In this document: positions 48,702 through 57,343 of the stretch, one piece after another | Position numbering within the stretch: position 1 is the stretch's first letter | Layout of the letters: every line of letters begins with the position of its first letter | DNA from: an uncultured Bacteroidota bacterium | Lineage (GTDB): Bacteria > Bacteroidota > Bacteroidia > Flavobacteriales > Flavobacteriaceae | Length of the DNA: 64,000 bases | Assembly (NCBI GenBank): GCA_902606555.1 | Contig: CACLGQ010000002.1 | Coordinates: 1 to 64,000, forward strand | Direction of reading: 5' to 3' | Notes under the pieces: model-generated | Seen by the model: the letters and a program-made list of their open reading frames with translations, nothing else | What the model was told of the DNA's origin: nothing | Database searches by the model: none | Program-made: the position numbers and the translations under genes

Positions 48702-48768
48702 AATATTGAGCCGAAATTAGGCAAAATTTGCAATATGGAACGATATTTACGATATTTGATGTGTGGCT

Positions 48769-50217
48769 ATGAACTGCAATAATGGAACTTTAAGTGTCTA
48801 TTTACCAGACCAGAATAATCCTTGGAACATTTCAAAGGTTCTATTTGTATTTAGGAGACTTGGTTTTAGTGTAAAGTTTAAAGAGGTTAAGAATTATCTA
48901 GATTCTAACCCCAATGATTTAATTGACGAGCTCTTTGATAAGGCAGTAAATATGCCAGTTTCACCAGATCCAGGATGGGCTAATTTTAATAATACAGACT
49001 TCTCAAGTTCAGGAAAGAACAGAGGTGTTTTTTTCCGCGATCACCAAAAAATAGTTTTTGAGGATTTTTTAAATAATGGTTTAAGAGAAAGACTCACTCT
49101 ATTTTGGAGTAATCACTTCGTTACGGAGTATTATATGTACAATCATCCCGCATACACGTTTAGATACTACAATAATCTTCAAAAATATGCCTTAGGTAAC
49201 TTTAAAGAATTTGTTAGAAATATTGGATTAGATGACGCAATGCTCATGTACTTAAATGGTTATGAAAATAAAAATAATGCTCCCAACGAAAATTATGCAA
49301 GAGAGTTGTATGAATTATTTACTCTTGGTGAAGGTAATGGTTATACTCAAGATGATATTACTGAAACTGCTAGAGCATTAACTGGCTATAATTCAAGAAC
49401 AAACGGAGGTCCAATTTCCTTTAATTCAAACAGATTTGACGATGGTGAAAAAACAATTTTTGGCAAAAGTGGTAATTGGACTTATGATGATGTGATTGAA
49501 ATTTTATTTGAAGAAAAAAGTGATTTGATTGCAAACTTTATTTGTACTAAAATTTATAAACATTTTGTTAGTCCATTAGTTAATGAGAATATAATTTCTG
49601 AGTTATCATCAGATTTCATTCAAAATAACTTCGAATTATTACCAATATTTAAAAAATTATTCAAAAGTGAGCATTTTTTCAATGTTGATGTTAGTAATGT
49701 GATAATCAAAAGTCCAATTGATCTCATGGTTTTCATTGAAAAAGAATTTGACTTTATAAAACCAAATAATTTTACCAACAATTTGACTAATTATTTAAGA
49801 GCGAGAACAATGGACATGGGCCAACAAATTTTAAATCCAGTTGATGTTGCGGGATGGCAAGAAAATCATGATTGGATTTCCACCGGAACTTTACCTATGA
49901 GATGGGAGTTTGGAGATTACCTATTAAATAGATATTATGCAGGTAATAAGGATCAATTTCGAACTCTTCTAAAGGATATGATCGGAGAGAATATTGATAA
50001 TGCTGAAAATATTGTAAAAACAGTTAAAGAGTATATGTTTTGTAATTATGAAATTCAAGAAGATGAATTGAATGATGCTGTTTCCATTTTTAAGGGCGAC
50101 ATTCCTGACAATTATTTTGACGGGGGAGGATGGTCTATTAATGATAGCACTGTTCCAAAGCAATTTTATGATTTACTTAGGTTTTTTGTAACACTTCCAG
50201 AATTTCAATTAAAATGA
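48769..50217 (+). CDS. DUF1800 family protein
   Basis: This is about 482 residues, starting at ATG 48769; a GTG two codons earlier is also possible. The family pattern is clear: DHQKIVFEDFLNNGLRERLTLFWSNHFVT near 100, NYARELYELFTLGEGNGYTQDDITETARALTG near 195-225, and DVAGWQENHDWISTGTLPMRW. No signal peptide is obvious at this start. DUF1800 genes are almost always followed by a DUF1501 gene, as here (4-nt overlap ATGA). The biochemical role of the pair is unknown; they are thought to act in the envelope or outside the cell. Confidence 0.88.
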   Translation: MNCNNGTLSVYLPDQNNPWNISKVLFVFRRLGFSVKFKEVKNYLDSNPNDLIDELFDKAVNMPVSPDPGWANFNNTDFSSSGKNRGVFFRDHQKIVFEDFLNNGLRERLTLFWSNHFVTEYYMYNHPAYTFRYYNNLQKYALGNFKEFVRNIGLDDAMLMYLNGYENKNNAPNENYARELYELFTLGEGNGYTQDDITETARALTGYNSRTNGGPISFNSNRFDDGEKTIFGKSGNWTYDDVIEILFEEKSDLIANFICTKIYKHFVSPLVNENIISELSSDFIQNNFELLPIFKKLFKSEHFFNVDVSNVIIKSPIDLMVFIEKEFDFIKPNNFTNNLTNYLRARTMDMGQQILNPVDVAGWQENHDWISTGTLPMRWEFGDYLLNRYYAGNKDQFRTLLKDMIGENIDNAENIVKTVKEYMFCNYEIQEDELNDAVSIFKGDIPDNYFDGGGWSINDSTVPKQFYDLLRFFVTLPEFQLK

Positions 50218-51821
50218 GCAAGAAATATATAAATTCTGAAAAACATCGAAAGGAGCACTCTAAATGGGATAGGAGAGGTTTTATGAAAGTTCTTGGATTA
50301 GCTGGAGCAGGATCTATTTCACTAGGAAATACAAATCTTTCAGTTTTAAATTCAAATTTCATAACAAATGCTCTTTCTGACTCAATTTCTGACAGAATAC
50401 TTGTATTGGTTCGACTAAAAGGAGGTAATGATGGGTTAAATACAATTGTTCCACTGTCTCAATATGACACTTATGTTTCAAAAAGACCAACCCTACATAT
50501 TCCAAATAATAAAATAATTAAGTTGGATGATAATCATGGGATTCCAGATTATATGTCAAACTTGATACCTTTTTGGAATGAAGGACAAATGAAAATTGTT
50601 AATGGTGTGGGATATGAAAGTCAAAATTTATCTCATTTTACATCATCAGATTATTGGGCTACTGGGTCTACAAAAAAAAGTGACATGGTTTCAACCGGAT
50701 GGTTAGGAAGATATTATGATGAGAAACACTTTGATTATAATATGAACCCACCTGAGAAGCCAATTGCTGTGCAGATTGGAAGTAATGCAAACCTAATTTT
50801 CAGTGGTGCTCAACGATCGTATGCTTTTGCTGTTGCGAATGAATCAAGACTTGAAAGAGTAGCAGAGAGAGGTGAGTTTTTTGGATTAGAAAATCTTCCA
50901 GATTGCACCCATGGTGATCAACTGGAATATCTAAGGAGGGTTACTAATACAACTTATGATTATGCAAAGGTAATTAATGAAGCTTTTAAAAAATCAACAG
51001 ACTCAGATTCTTATGATAATGAAATTGGGTTAGAAAAACAGTTAAGATTGGTTGCAAGGTTAATAAAAGGAGGATTAGGATCTAAAATATATATGGTTTC
51101 AATTGGTGGGTTTGACACCCACGGAAATCAATCACTAACTCACGAGGTCTTATTGACATATGTTTCTGATGCGATAAAGAAATTCTACAATGATTTAAAT
51201 TATGAAGGTTTGGATTCTAAAGTTCTTTCAATGACATTTTCAGAATTTGGTAGGAGGGTTAAAGAAAATGGTTCACAAGGCACTGACCATGGATCAGCTG
51301 CACCAACTTTATTATTTGGACCACCGCTAAAAGGAAGCGGAGTAATTGGAGAATGGCCAAGCTTGGATAACCTAAATCGAAGAGGTAATATGTACAACAG
51401 TATTGATTTTAGATCTATCTATCAAACAATCCTTAAAGATTGGTTGTGTGGGGATTCAGAATATATTAATAAGGCAATGCTTGGAAATGAGTATGACGCA
51501 TTAGGTCTAGGTTTCGGTTGTAATGATTTAGATATTATAGATTATAATGATTTATTTAATTATCATCACCCAGTTTACACTAATTCAATCAATGAGGTAA
51601 ATTTGAATCTTAGAATTAAGCAAAGCCACAATGTGACAATTAGAGTTTACGATGTCTTAGGAAGACATATAAACACTATTTTTGAAGGTCAATTAATGAG
51701 TGGTGAACATACATTTCCACTGAGCCATAATAGAGGGGGTAAAATTTCTTCCGGTCAATATTTTTATCGAATAGGAATTTCTGGTGGACAAACTTTAAGT
51801 AAATCCTTTGTAGTTAGATAG
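50214..51821 (+). CDS. DUF1501 protein with Tat-like signal and T9SS sorting domain
   Basis: This 535-residue protein begins with a twin-arginine-like segment (DRRGFMKVLGLAGAGS, Arg20-Arg21). The DUF1501 (sulfatase-like fold) body contains LVRLKGGNDGLNTIVPLSQYD, GGFDTHGNQ, FSEFGRRVKENGSQGTDHGSAAPTLLFG and the DFRSIYQTILKDWL end. The last 75 residues (from about 460) form a T9SS type A sorting domain: TIRVYDVLGRHINTIFEGQL and SSGQYFYRIGISGGQTLSKS. It is therefore probably exported and then placed on the surface by T9SS, for which gldMN are present. Coupled to DUF1800. Confidence 0.9.
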   Translation: MSKKYINSEKHRKEHSKWDRRGFMKVLGLAGAGSISLGNTNLSVLNSNFITNALSDSISDRILVLVRLKGGNDGLNTIVPLSQYDTYVSKRPTLHIPNNKIIKLDDNHGIPDYMSNLIPFWNEGQMKIVNGVGYESQNLSHFTSSDYWATGSTKKSDMVSTGWLGRYYDEKHFDYNMNPPEKPIAVQIGSNANLIFSGAQRSYAFAVANESRLERVAERGEFFGLENLPDCTHGDQLEYLRRVTNTTYDYAKVINEAFKKSTDSDSYDNEIGLEKQLRLVARLIKGGLGSKIYMVSIGGFDTHGNQSLTHEVLLTYVSDAIKKFYNDLNYEGLDSKVLSMTFSEFGRRVKENGSQGTDHGSAAPTLLFGPPLKGSGVIGEWPSLDNLNRRGNMYNSIDFRSIYQTILKDWLCGDSEYINKAMLGNEYDALGLGFGCNDLDIIDYNDLFNYHHPVYTNSINEVNLNLRIKQSHNVTIRVYDVLGRHINTIFEGQLMSGEHTFPLSHNRGGKISSGQYFYRIGISGGQTLSKSFVVR

Positions 51822-52593
51822 AGCTAAAAATACTTTCCATTTTTTTCTCTTCTTCCTCAGCTAAATCTTTATCAACTAAAATTCTTCCACTGTGTTCATC
51901 AGTGATTAATTTCTTTCTTGACGCAATATCCAATTGAACTTGTGGAGGAATAACAAAAAATGAACCAGCAGAGGCACCTCTCTCAACTGGAACAACAGCC
52001 AAACCATTTTTAACGCTAGATCTAATTTTTTTATAAGAATTTAGAAGTGATTCATCAATTTTTGATTCGTACTCACTCGATTTTTTGATTAAACCATTTT
52101 CCTCTTTTTCTGTTTCTTTCATTATGGCATCTAGCTCCCCTTTCTTGTGTTTTAAATGTGAATTTCTATCATCTTTTAATTCATTTGTTTCAGAAAGCTT
52201 CTCTTTTTTTTGTTCAATCTGAGCTTTTAACTCGTTTATTTGCTTTTCAGAGTATTCAATTTCAAGCTTTTGGTACTCTATTTCCTTACTTAATGATTCA
52301 AATGCTCTATTGTTTCTGACATTTTTCTGTTGATCATTATATTTTTTAATCATTGCTTTTGATTCTTCTATCTTATTTAATTTTTCTTTGATTTGATTTT
52401 CTAAATCAGCAATCTCAGCCTTTACTTTTTCAACTCTTACGTCAAGACCTGAAACTTCATCTTCTAAATCTTGAACCTCGAGCGGAAGTTCTCCCCTTAC
52501 GCTTCTAAGTTTATCAATTCTTGAATCTATTAATTGAAGATCATAAAGTACCCTTAACCTATCTTCGACTGAGTAATCAACTTTTTTTGCCAT
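51814..52593 (-). CDS. Coiled-coil protein of the zinc-ribbon (DUF164) family, cysteines lost
   Basis: This 259-residue protein has a long antiparallel coiled coil (about 15-195, with DQQKNVRNNRAFESLSKEIE at the turn) and a C-terminal domain homologous to the C4 zinc ribbon (about 203-245). In the canonical family this domain carries CxxC...CxxC; here the matching positions are Ser208, Ser211, Asp232 and Ser235, so zinc cannot be bound in the usual way while flanking residues (IPPQVQLDIASRKKLI; SGRILVD) are conserved. It is translated with the Nif3-like gene (1-nt gap). Function is unknown. Confidence 0.85.
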   Translation of the reverse strand: MAKKVDYSVEDRLRVLYDLQLIDSRIDKLRSVRGELPLEVQDLEDEVSGLDVRVEKVKAEIADLENQIKEKLNKIEESKAMIKKYNDQQKNVRNNRAFESLSKEIEYQKLEIEYSEKQINELKAQIEQKKEKLSETNELKDDRNSHLKHKKGELDAIMKETEKEENGLIKKSSEYESKIDESLLNSYKKIRSSVKNGLAVVPVERGASAGSFFVIPPQVQLDIASRKKLITDEHSGRILVDKDLAEEEEKKMESIFSSI

Positions 52594-52594
52594 T

Positions 52595-53377
52595 TCAATA
52601 ATAATTTACTGGGTTTGTCCTAGTTTTTGCACTAACGCATGCAAACTTAGGAATTTTTTCATTAAGATAATTTAAAATAAGTTCCTTTGTGTATTTTTCA
52701 CTTTCATAATGTCCAATATCAACTAATAATATCTTATTGTTCGATTTAAAAAAATCATGATATTTTAAATCAGCAGTAACATAACAATCTATTTCATTAA
52801 TTAAAGCCTCTTCAATAGCAAAACTTCCAGATCCACCAAGAACACAGATTTTCTTTAATTTACTTCCTGTAAAATTACTATGTCTGATGTTTGATAAATC
52901 CATATGCATTTTTAAATAATCTAAAAACTCAATTTCTGATAGTTCATCTTTCAATTCACCAATTATGCCCATACCAATGTCATCAACTCCGTTTTTTTTA
53001 ATAAAAATATTGGGATTTATCAACTCTAATTTCCTCGAAATTTGATAACTCACACCTTTTGGATTATTATCAAGATTTGTATGTATACAATACACATTCA
53101 AATTATTTTTCAGAGCCTTTTCGATGCATATATCTACGTACTCTTCCGAATTTAATTTATTTGAACCTTTATACATCAGAGGATGAAAAGTTATTATGAG
53201 ATTGTAACCCATATTAATAGCCTCATCGATAACCTTTTCAGTTATATCAATTGTAATTAAAGCTCCATTAATTTCTGAGTTAGGATCACCAATTATAAGT
53301 CCCACATTATCAAAACCTTCGGAATTTTCTAATGGAGACCACTCTTCAAGAAGATTTTGAATCTTGATTGATTTCAT
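52595..53377 (-). CDS. Nif3-like dinuclear metal centre protein
   Basis: This 260-residue protein has the metal ligands expected of the NIF3/YbgI family: ITFHPLMYKG, IHTNLDNNPKGVS and, at the C-terminal end, VDIGHYESEKY. It is the short form without the central PII-like insert found in the roughly 365-residue members. The family forms hexamers with a two-metal site; a GTP cyclohydrolase-like or hydrolase role has been proposed but is not settled. It precedes the coiled-coil gene on the minus strand, a conserved pairing. Confidence 0.9.
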   Translation of the reverse strand: MKSIKIQNLLEEWSPLENSEGFDNVGLIIGDPNSEINGALITIDITEKVIDEAINMGYNLIITFHPLMYKGSNKLNSEEYVDICIEKALKNNLNVYCIHTNLDNNPKGVSYQISRKLELINPNIFIKKNGVDDIGMGIIGELKDELSEIEFLDYLKMHMDLSNIRHSNFTGSKLKKICVLGGSGSFAIEEALINEIDCYVTADLKYHDFFKSNNKILLVDIGHYESEKYTKELILNYLNEKIPKFACVSAKTRTNPVNYY

Positions 53378-53417
53378 TGAAATTTTTTATCAAATATAAA
53401 ATTTATATTTTCGTCAT

Positions 53418-54431
53418 ATGCCTCTATTGAGAATATTACTAATTCCTTTTTCAATACTATATTGCTTTTATCAATTAATAAGAAATAAATTATTTGACTT
53501 AAATATTTTAAAAGCATCAGAGTTTAATTTTCCAATAATCTCAATCGGAAATTTATCTGTTGGCGGCACAGGAAAAACACCGTTGGCAAACTATTTAATT
53601 AACAAACTTAAAAGTAAATACAACATAATTTTTTTGAGTAGAGGCTACAAAAGAGGTAGTTCTGGGTATATACTGGCAAATGAATATAGTTCAGTAAATG
53701 AAATTGGAGATGAACCTTATTTAATAAAGCAAACCCACAATGATATAACAGTTGCAGTATGTGAAAATAGAGTCTATGGGATTCAAGCATCTCCTCAAAA
53801 TGAAAATGAATCAAATCTTTTTATCCTTGATGATGCATTTCAGCATAGAAGTCTGAAAGCTTCAATTAACATAGTTCTGTCAAAATTTAATCAACCTTTT
53901 TTTGAAGACTTTATAATACCAAGTGGGAACTTAAGAGAACCAGTATCCGGTCTAAATAGGGCTAATATTATAATAATTTCAAAATGCCCAATTGATTTAA
54001 GTGAAAAAACAAAAAATGATTTTGTAAAGAAAATTAACTCAAACTCTGATCAAAAAATATTTTTCAGCTCAATCAAATATAAAAATTATGTTTTTGGTAA
54101 ATATCAATTAAGTCATAAGAAAATATCAAAACAAGCTGTTGTTCTTGTCACAGGAATTGCAGACAGTACTACTTTGGAAAATTTTTTAAATGAAAAAAAT
54201 ATAATTTTTGATCATTTAAAATTTAAAGATCACCATAAATATTCAAAGCAAGATATTATTTTGATTAAATCAAAATCAAAAAATAAAAATATAATAACTA
54301 CCAAAAAAGATTATTTTAAAATCTTAGAGATAGAAAATCTAGAAAATTTATTCTACCAAGATATTAATATCGAGTTTTTATTTAACGATGAAAAGAACTT
54401 TATAAAAGAGTTAAATAAATTTATTAAGTAA
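53418..54431 (+). CDS. lpxK: Tetraacyldisaccharide 4'-kinase
   Basis: LpxK phosphorylates the lipid A precursor on the inner membrane. The 337-residue protein has an N-terminal membrane-associated helix (LLRILLIPFSILYCFYQLI), the P-loop ISIGNLSVGGTGKTPLANYL (about 40-60), LSRGYKRGSSG and the conserved ILDDAFQHRSLK. Its presence means the cell makes lipid A and is truly diderm. It stands divergent from nif3-like and overlaps the end of lipA by 8 nt. Confidence 0.95.
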   Translation: MPLLRILLIPFSILYCFYQLIRNKLFDLNILKASEFNFPIISIGNLSVGGTGKTPLANYLINKLKSKYNIIFLSRGYKRGSSGYILANEYSSVNEIGDEPYLIKQTHNDITVAVCENRVYGIQASPQNENESNLFILDDAFQHRSLKASINIVLSKFNQPFFEDFIIPSGNLREPVSGLNRANIIIISKCPIDLSEKTKNDFVKKINSNSDQKIFFSSIKYKNYVFGKYQLSHKKISKQAVVLVTGIADSTTLENFLNEKNIIFDHLKFKDHHKYSKQDIILIKSKSKNKNIITTKKDYFKILEIENLENLFYQDINIEFLFNDEKNFIKELNKFIK

Positions 54432-55371
54432 TATGTTTTTGAGCCTTATAAGAAGATCTTACTAAAGGACCACTTTCAACATGTACAAATCCCAAATCTT
54501 CAGCAATTCTTTTGTAAAATTCAAATTTTGAAGGATCTACAAAGTTTTTAACTGGAAGGTGCCTTTTAGATGGTTGTAAATACTGTCCAATTGTCACTAC
54601 ATCTACATTAACATTTCTTAGGTCTTTGATTGTTTGAATTACCTCAGTATCTGTTTCCCCGAAACCTAACATAATACCAGATTTAGTTCTATTTACACCC
54701 TGTGATTTTAAATAATTTAAAACCTCTAAACTTCTTTCATATCTAGCTTGTATTCTAACTTCTCTTGTTAGTCTCTTGACGGTTTCAATATTGTGAGAAA
54801 TTACCTCTGGCATTACATCAATTATTCTATCTAGATGCTTATGAATACCTTGAAAATCAGGAATCAATGTCTCCAATGTAATACCTGGATTAATTCTCCT
54901 TATACTTTTTACAGTTTCAGCCCAGATTATTGATCCCATATCAGTTAAATCATCTCTGTCAACTGAAGTGATTACGGCATGTTTTATACCCATAACTGAA
55001 ATAGATTTAGCAACCTTTTCAGGCTCCTCCCAATCAACTTCTAGGGGCCTTCCTGTTTTAACTCCACAAAATCCACAAGAACGAGTACAAATATTTCCCA
55101 AAATCATGAATGTGGCAGTTCCTTCTCCCCAACATTCACCCATATTTGGACAACTTCCTGAGGAACATATTGTATTTAATTTATATTTATCTACTAGCCC
55201 TCTTAAATTAGAATACTTATTACCAGTAGGAAGTTTAACCCTGATCCATTTGGGTTTTTTTACAAATGCTTTTTTAACCCCAGTGGAACTAATTTTTTTA
55301 GAGACACCAATATCTAGATTAGTCCAATTTTTTGTTTTGCTATCCTTTACTGAAATTGTTTTAGTTTCCAA
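54424..55371 (-). CDS. lipA: Lipoyl synthase
   Basis: LipA is a radical-SAM enzyme that inserts two sulfurs into protein-bound octanoate. The 315-residue protein has the auxiliary cluster motif CSSGSCPNMGEC, the SAM cluster CTRSCGFC and the C-terminal RSSYKA whose Ser ligates the auxiliary cluster. All are intact. It completes the pathway begun by lipB at 19.7 kb, although the two are not linked here. It is a single gene downstream of the Nramp-like gene's strand partner sigma factor, but separated by its own intergenic region from neighbours. Confidence 0.96.
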   Translation of the reverse strand: METKTISVKDSKTKNWTNLDIGVSKKISSTGVKKAFVKKPKWIRVKLPTGNKYSNLRGLVDKYKLNTICSSGSCPNMGECWGEGTATFMILGNICTRSCGFCGVKTGRPLEVDWEEPEKVAKSISVMGIKHAVITSVDRDDLTDMGSIIWAETVKSIRRINPGITLETLIPDFQGIHKHLDRIIDVMPEVISHNIETVKRLTREVRIQARYERSLEVLNYLKSQGVNRTKSGIMLGFGETDTEVIQTIKDLRNVNVDVVTIGQYLQPSKRHLPVKNFVDPSKFEFYKRIAEDLGFVHVESGPLVRSSYKAQKHIT

Positions 55372-55404
55372 TTAAATTTAATTACATGCAAATATATATC
55401 AATT

Positions 55405-56616
55405 TTAAATCAATGTTAGGTACCAAATTGAAAAAAATGAAAGAAAAATTATACCTAAAATTGAATATATTTTCATTCCAATTTTTAGCTTGTGATTTTT
55501 GGGCATGAATTTACTGTTGACCAATGAAAAATTAAGTATAGCATATATTGGGGCAGTAATAAAGGAAAGTATTGTAGCAATCTTAACTAGAGTACCCATC
55601 TCGGACATTAAAAAAACAAAAATTAGAAAAGTTCCAACAGAAAGTAGCACAAGCCAAAAAGTATATCCTGCTAATTTTTTTAAACCTAGTAATTTTAAAG
55701 ATTGATCCATTGCCCTTGGTGAAGCATCTAAACAGGTCAGAGTGGTGCTGAACATTGTTGTGAATGCAGCTAATGATATGAAAATAAACATTCCCTCGCC
55801 AAGATTTGAAGTATACAAATTAACTAATTGACCAGCAAACTCACCTCCTTGATCTGAAAATTTTTCTCCGGATTCAAACATTACATAGGCACCCAAACCT
55901 ACAAAACAAACTCCAAGTATTACAGTTGTTAGATATCCTAATTTAAAGTCAAATAATGCAGTTTTATATTCGATTTTTTTATTAATTGACATTTTTTCTT
56001 TAGTCCATATCGATTGCCAAATTGAAATATCAAGAGGAGCTGGCATCCAGCCCATAAAAGCTGCTAGAAATATAATTCCATCAAAATTATTTGGGATAAT
56101 TTGGGATATTCCGATTGATGAGTTTGAATTAATACTTGCATAAAAAACAGCTGTAATAGTTGAAATTGCAAGAACCAAAATAATAACTTTTATTAAATTA
56201 TCAAGAACTCGATATTTTCCAATTATCAAAATTAATAAACAACTAATTATAATTATACCTGACCAAATAGTAATATTTGAAGAAATCCCAAACAATTCAA
56301 TAGCTAAACCAGCAGTTACAATAGTTACTGCAGCTTGGATAGTAAAAATTGTAACAATAGATAATAGTAGGTATATAAATAAAACGTAGTTGCCTATCTT
56401 TTTATAGCCGTCTAATAATGTTTCACCTGTGGCATATGTGTATTTTGTTCCAAACAAAAAAAATGGATATTTAAATAAATTACATAAGAGTAATGCCCAA
56501 ATTAAACCAAATCCAAACTCAGCACCAGCTTTAGTAGATTGAACAAGATGTGATACACCAATTGCAGCTCCTGCAAAAAGTAATCCTGGCCCTAATTTTT
56601 TTAGATATTTAATCAT
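55405..56616 (-). CDS. Divergent Nramp-family transporter
   Basis: This 403-residue membrane protein has about 11 helices and the Nramp fold (KKLGPGLLFAGAAIG at the start). Canonical Nramp proteins bind metal with DPGN in helix 1 and MPH in helix 6. Here the matching segments are GVSHLVQS (20-27) and GWMPAPLD (189-196), so both key motifs are replaced. It may carry a different ion or solute. It overlaps the end of the ECF sigma factor gene by 8 nt and is therefore co-expressed with it. Confidence 0.85.
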   Translation of the reverse strand: MIKYLKKLGPGLLFAGAAIGVSHLVQSTKAGAEFGFGLIWALLLCNLFKYPFFLFGTKYTYATGETLLDGYKKIGNYVLFIYLLLSIVTIFTIQAAVTIVTAGLAIELFGISSNITIWSGIIIISCLLILIIGKYRVLDNLIKVIILVLAISTITAVFYASINSNSSIGISQIIPNNFDGIIFLAAFMGWMPAPLDISIWQSIWTKEKMSINKKIEYKTALFDFKLGYLTTVILGVCFVGLGAYVMFESGEKFSDQGGEFAGQLVNLYTSNLGEGMFIFISLAAFTTMFSTTLTCLDASPRAMDQSLKLLGLKKLAGYTFWLVLLSVGTFLIFVFLMSEMGTLVKIATILSFITAPIYAILNFSLVNSKFMPKNHKLKIGMKIYSILGIIFLSFFSIWYLTLI

Positions 56617-57118
56617 TTTTCTTTAGCTTCTCACTCAGAAGTTTTTTGGCTCTGAATATTTTTATTTTAGTTGTGTTGATTGGTTGATTTAATTTTTTTG
56701 AAATTTCTTGTATTGATAAATCATCAATAAACCTATACTTTATCATGTCTCTGTACATAGGTTTTAATTCATCAATCTTAGAATTAAGATTATCATAACT
56801 TTCCTTATTAATCATACTTTCCTCAGGGCTTAATTCAGAAACAATATTTTCAATTTTTTTAGAATTTATATCTTTATATAACAACTTCTTTTTCTTTAAG
56901 TAATCGGAATAAGTATTTTTTGCAATGGAAATTAACCATGTATTAAAATTATATTTTGAATTATAGGTCTTAATTTTTTCAAACGCTTTTGAAAATGACT
57001 GGATTGTAATTTCCTCAGAAATATATTTGTTAGATGTTTTTTTTAATAGGTAATTATAAACATAATCCCAATTGGAATTTAAAAGCTTGTCAAATGACGG
57101 ATATTCTTCTTTCGACAT
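56609..57118 (-). CDS. ECF-type RNA polymerase sigma factor
   Basis: This 169-residue protein has sigma region 2 (about 20-90, YVYNYLLKKTSNKYISEEITIQSFSKAFEKI with NFNTWLISIAKNTYSDYLKKK) and region 4 (about 110-160, LSIQEISKKLNQPINTTKIKIFRAKKLL). This is the minimal ECF layout. No anti-sigma factor gene follows; instead the next gene is the Nramp-like transporter (8-nt overlap), and a small Cys-rich membrane protein gene precedes it by 16 nt. Confidence 0.9.
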   Translation of the reverse strand: MSKEEYPSFDKLLNSNWDYVYNYLLKKTSNKYISEEITIQSFSKAFEKIKTYNSKYNFNTWLISIAKNTYSDYLKKKKLLYKDINSKKIENIVSELSPEESMINKESYDNLNSKIDELKPMYRDMIKYRFIDDLSIQEISKKLNQPINTTKIKIFRAKKLLSEKLKKND

Positions 57119-57134
57119 TATTGATCCAGAAAAA

Positions 57135-57341
57135 TTAATTAAGATTCATTGTAGATTTTTTACATTCATTCTCATCAGGTAATTTTCCACAAATTCCACA
57201 TGGCTTACCATCATTATTCAAAAAAGGACTATTACTAGCACATGTTCCTGAGAATTTTCCATCTTTTTTCATGATAATTTTTATAGAAATTCCAGCAAAT
57301 GCTAAACCCAAAAAAATAATTGTTATTATGTAAAGCTCCAT
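57135..57341 (-). CDS. Small Cys-rich membrane protein
   Basis: This 68-residue protein has one N-terminal transmembrane helix (about 2-22) and a short soluble tail with four cysteines: 34, 48, 51 and 60 (GTCASNSPF; GKPCGICGKLPDENEC). The pattern is consistent with a metal or redox site. I recall short flavobacterial proteins of this kind, but no function is known. The gene starts 2 nt after the murB stop and is followed by the sigma factor, so it is probably in the same transcript. Confidence 0.78.
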   Translation of the reverse strand: MELYIITIIFLGLAFAGISIKIIMKKDGKFSGTCASNSPFLNNDGKPCGICGKLPDENECKKSTMNLN

Positions 57342-57343
57342 TT

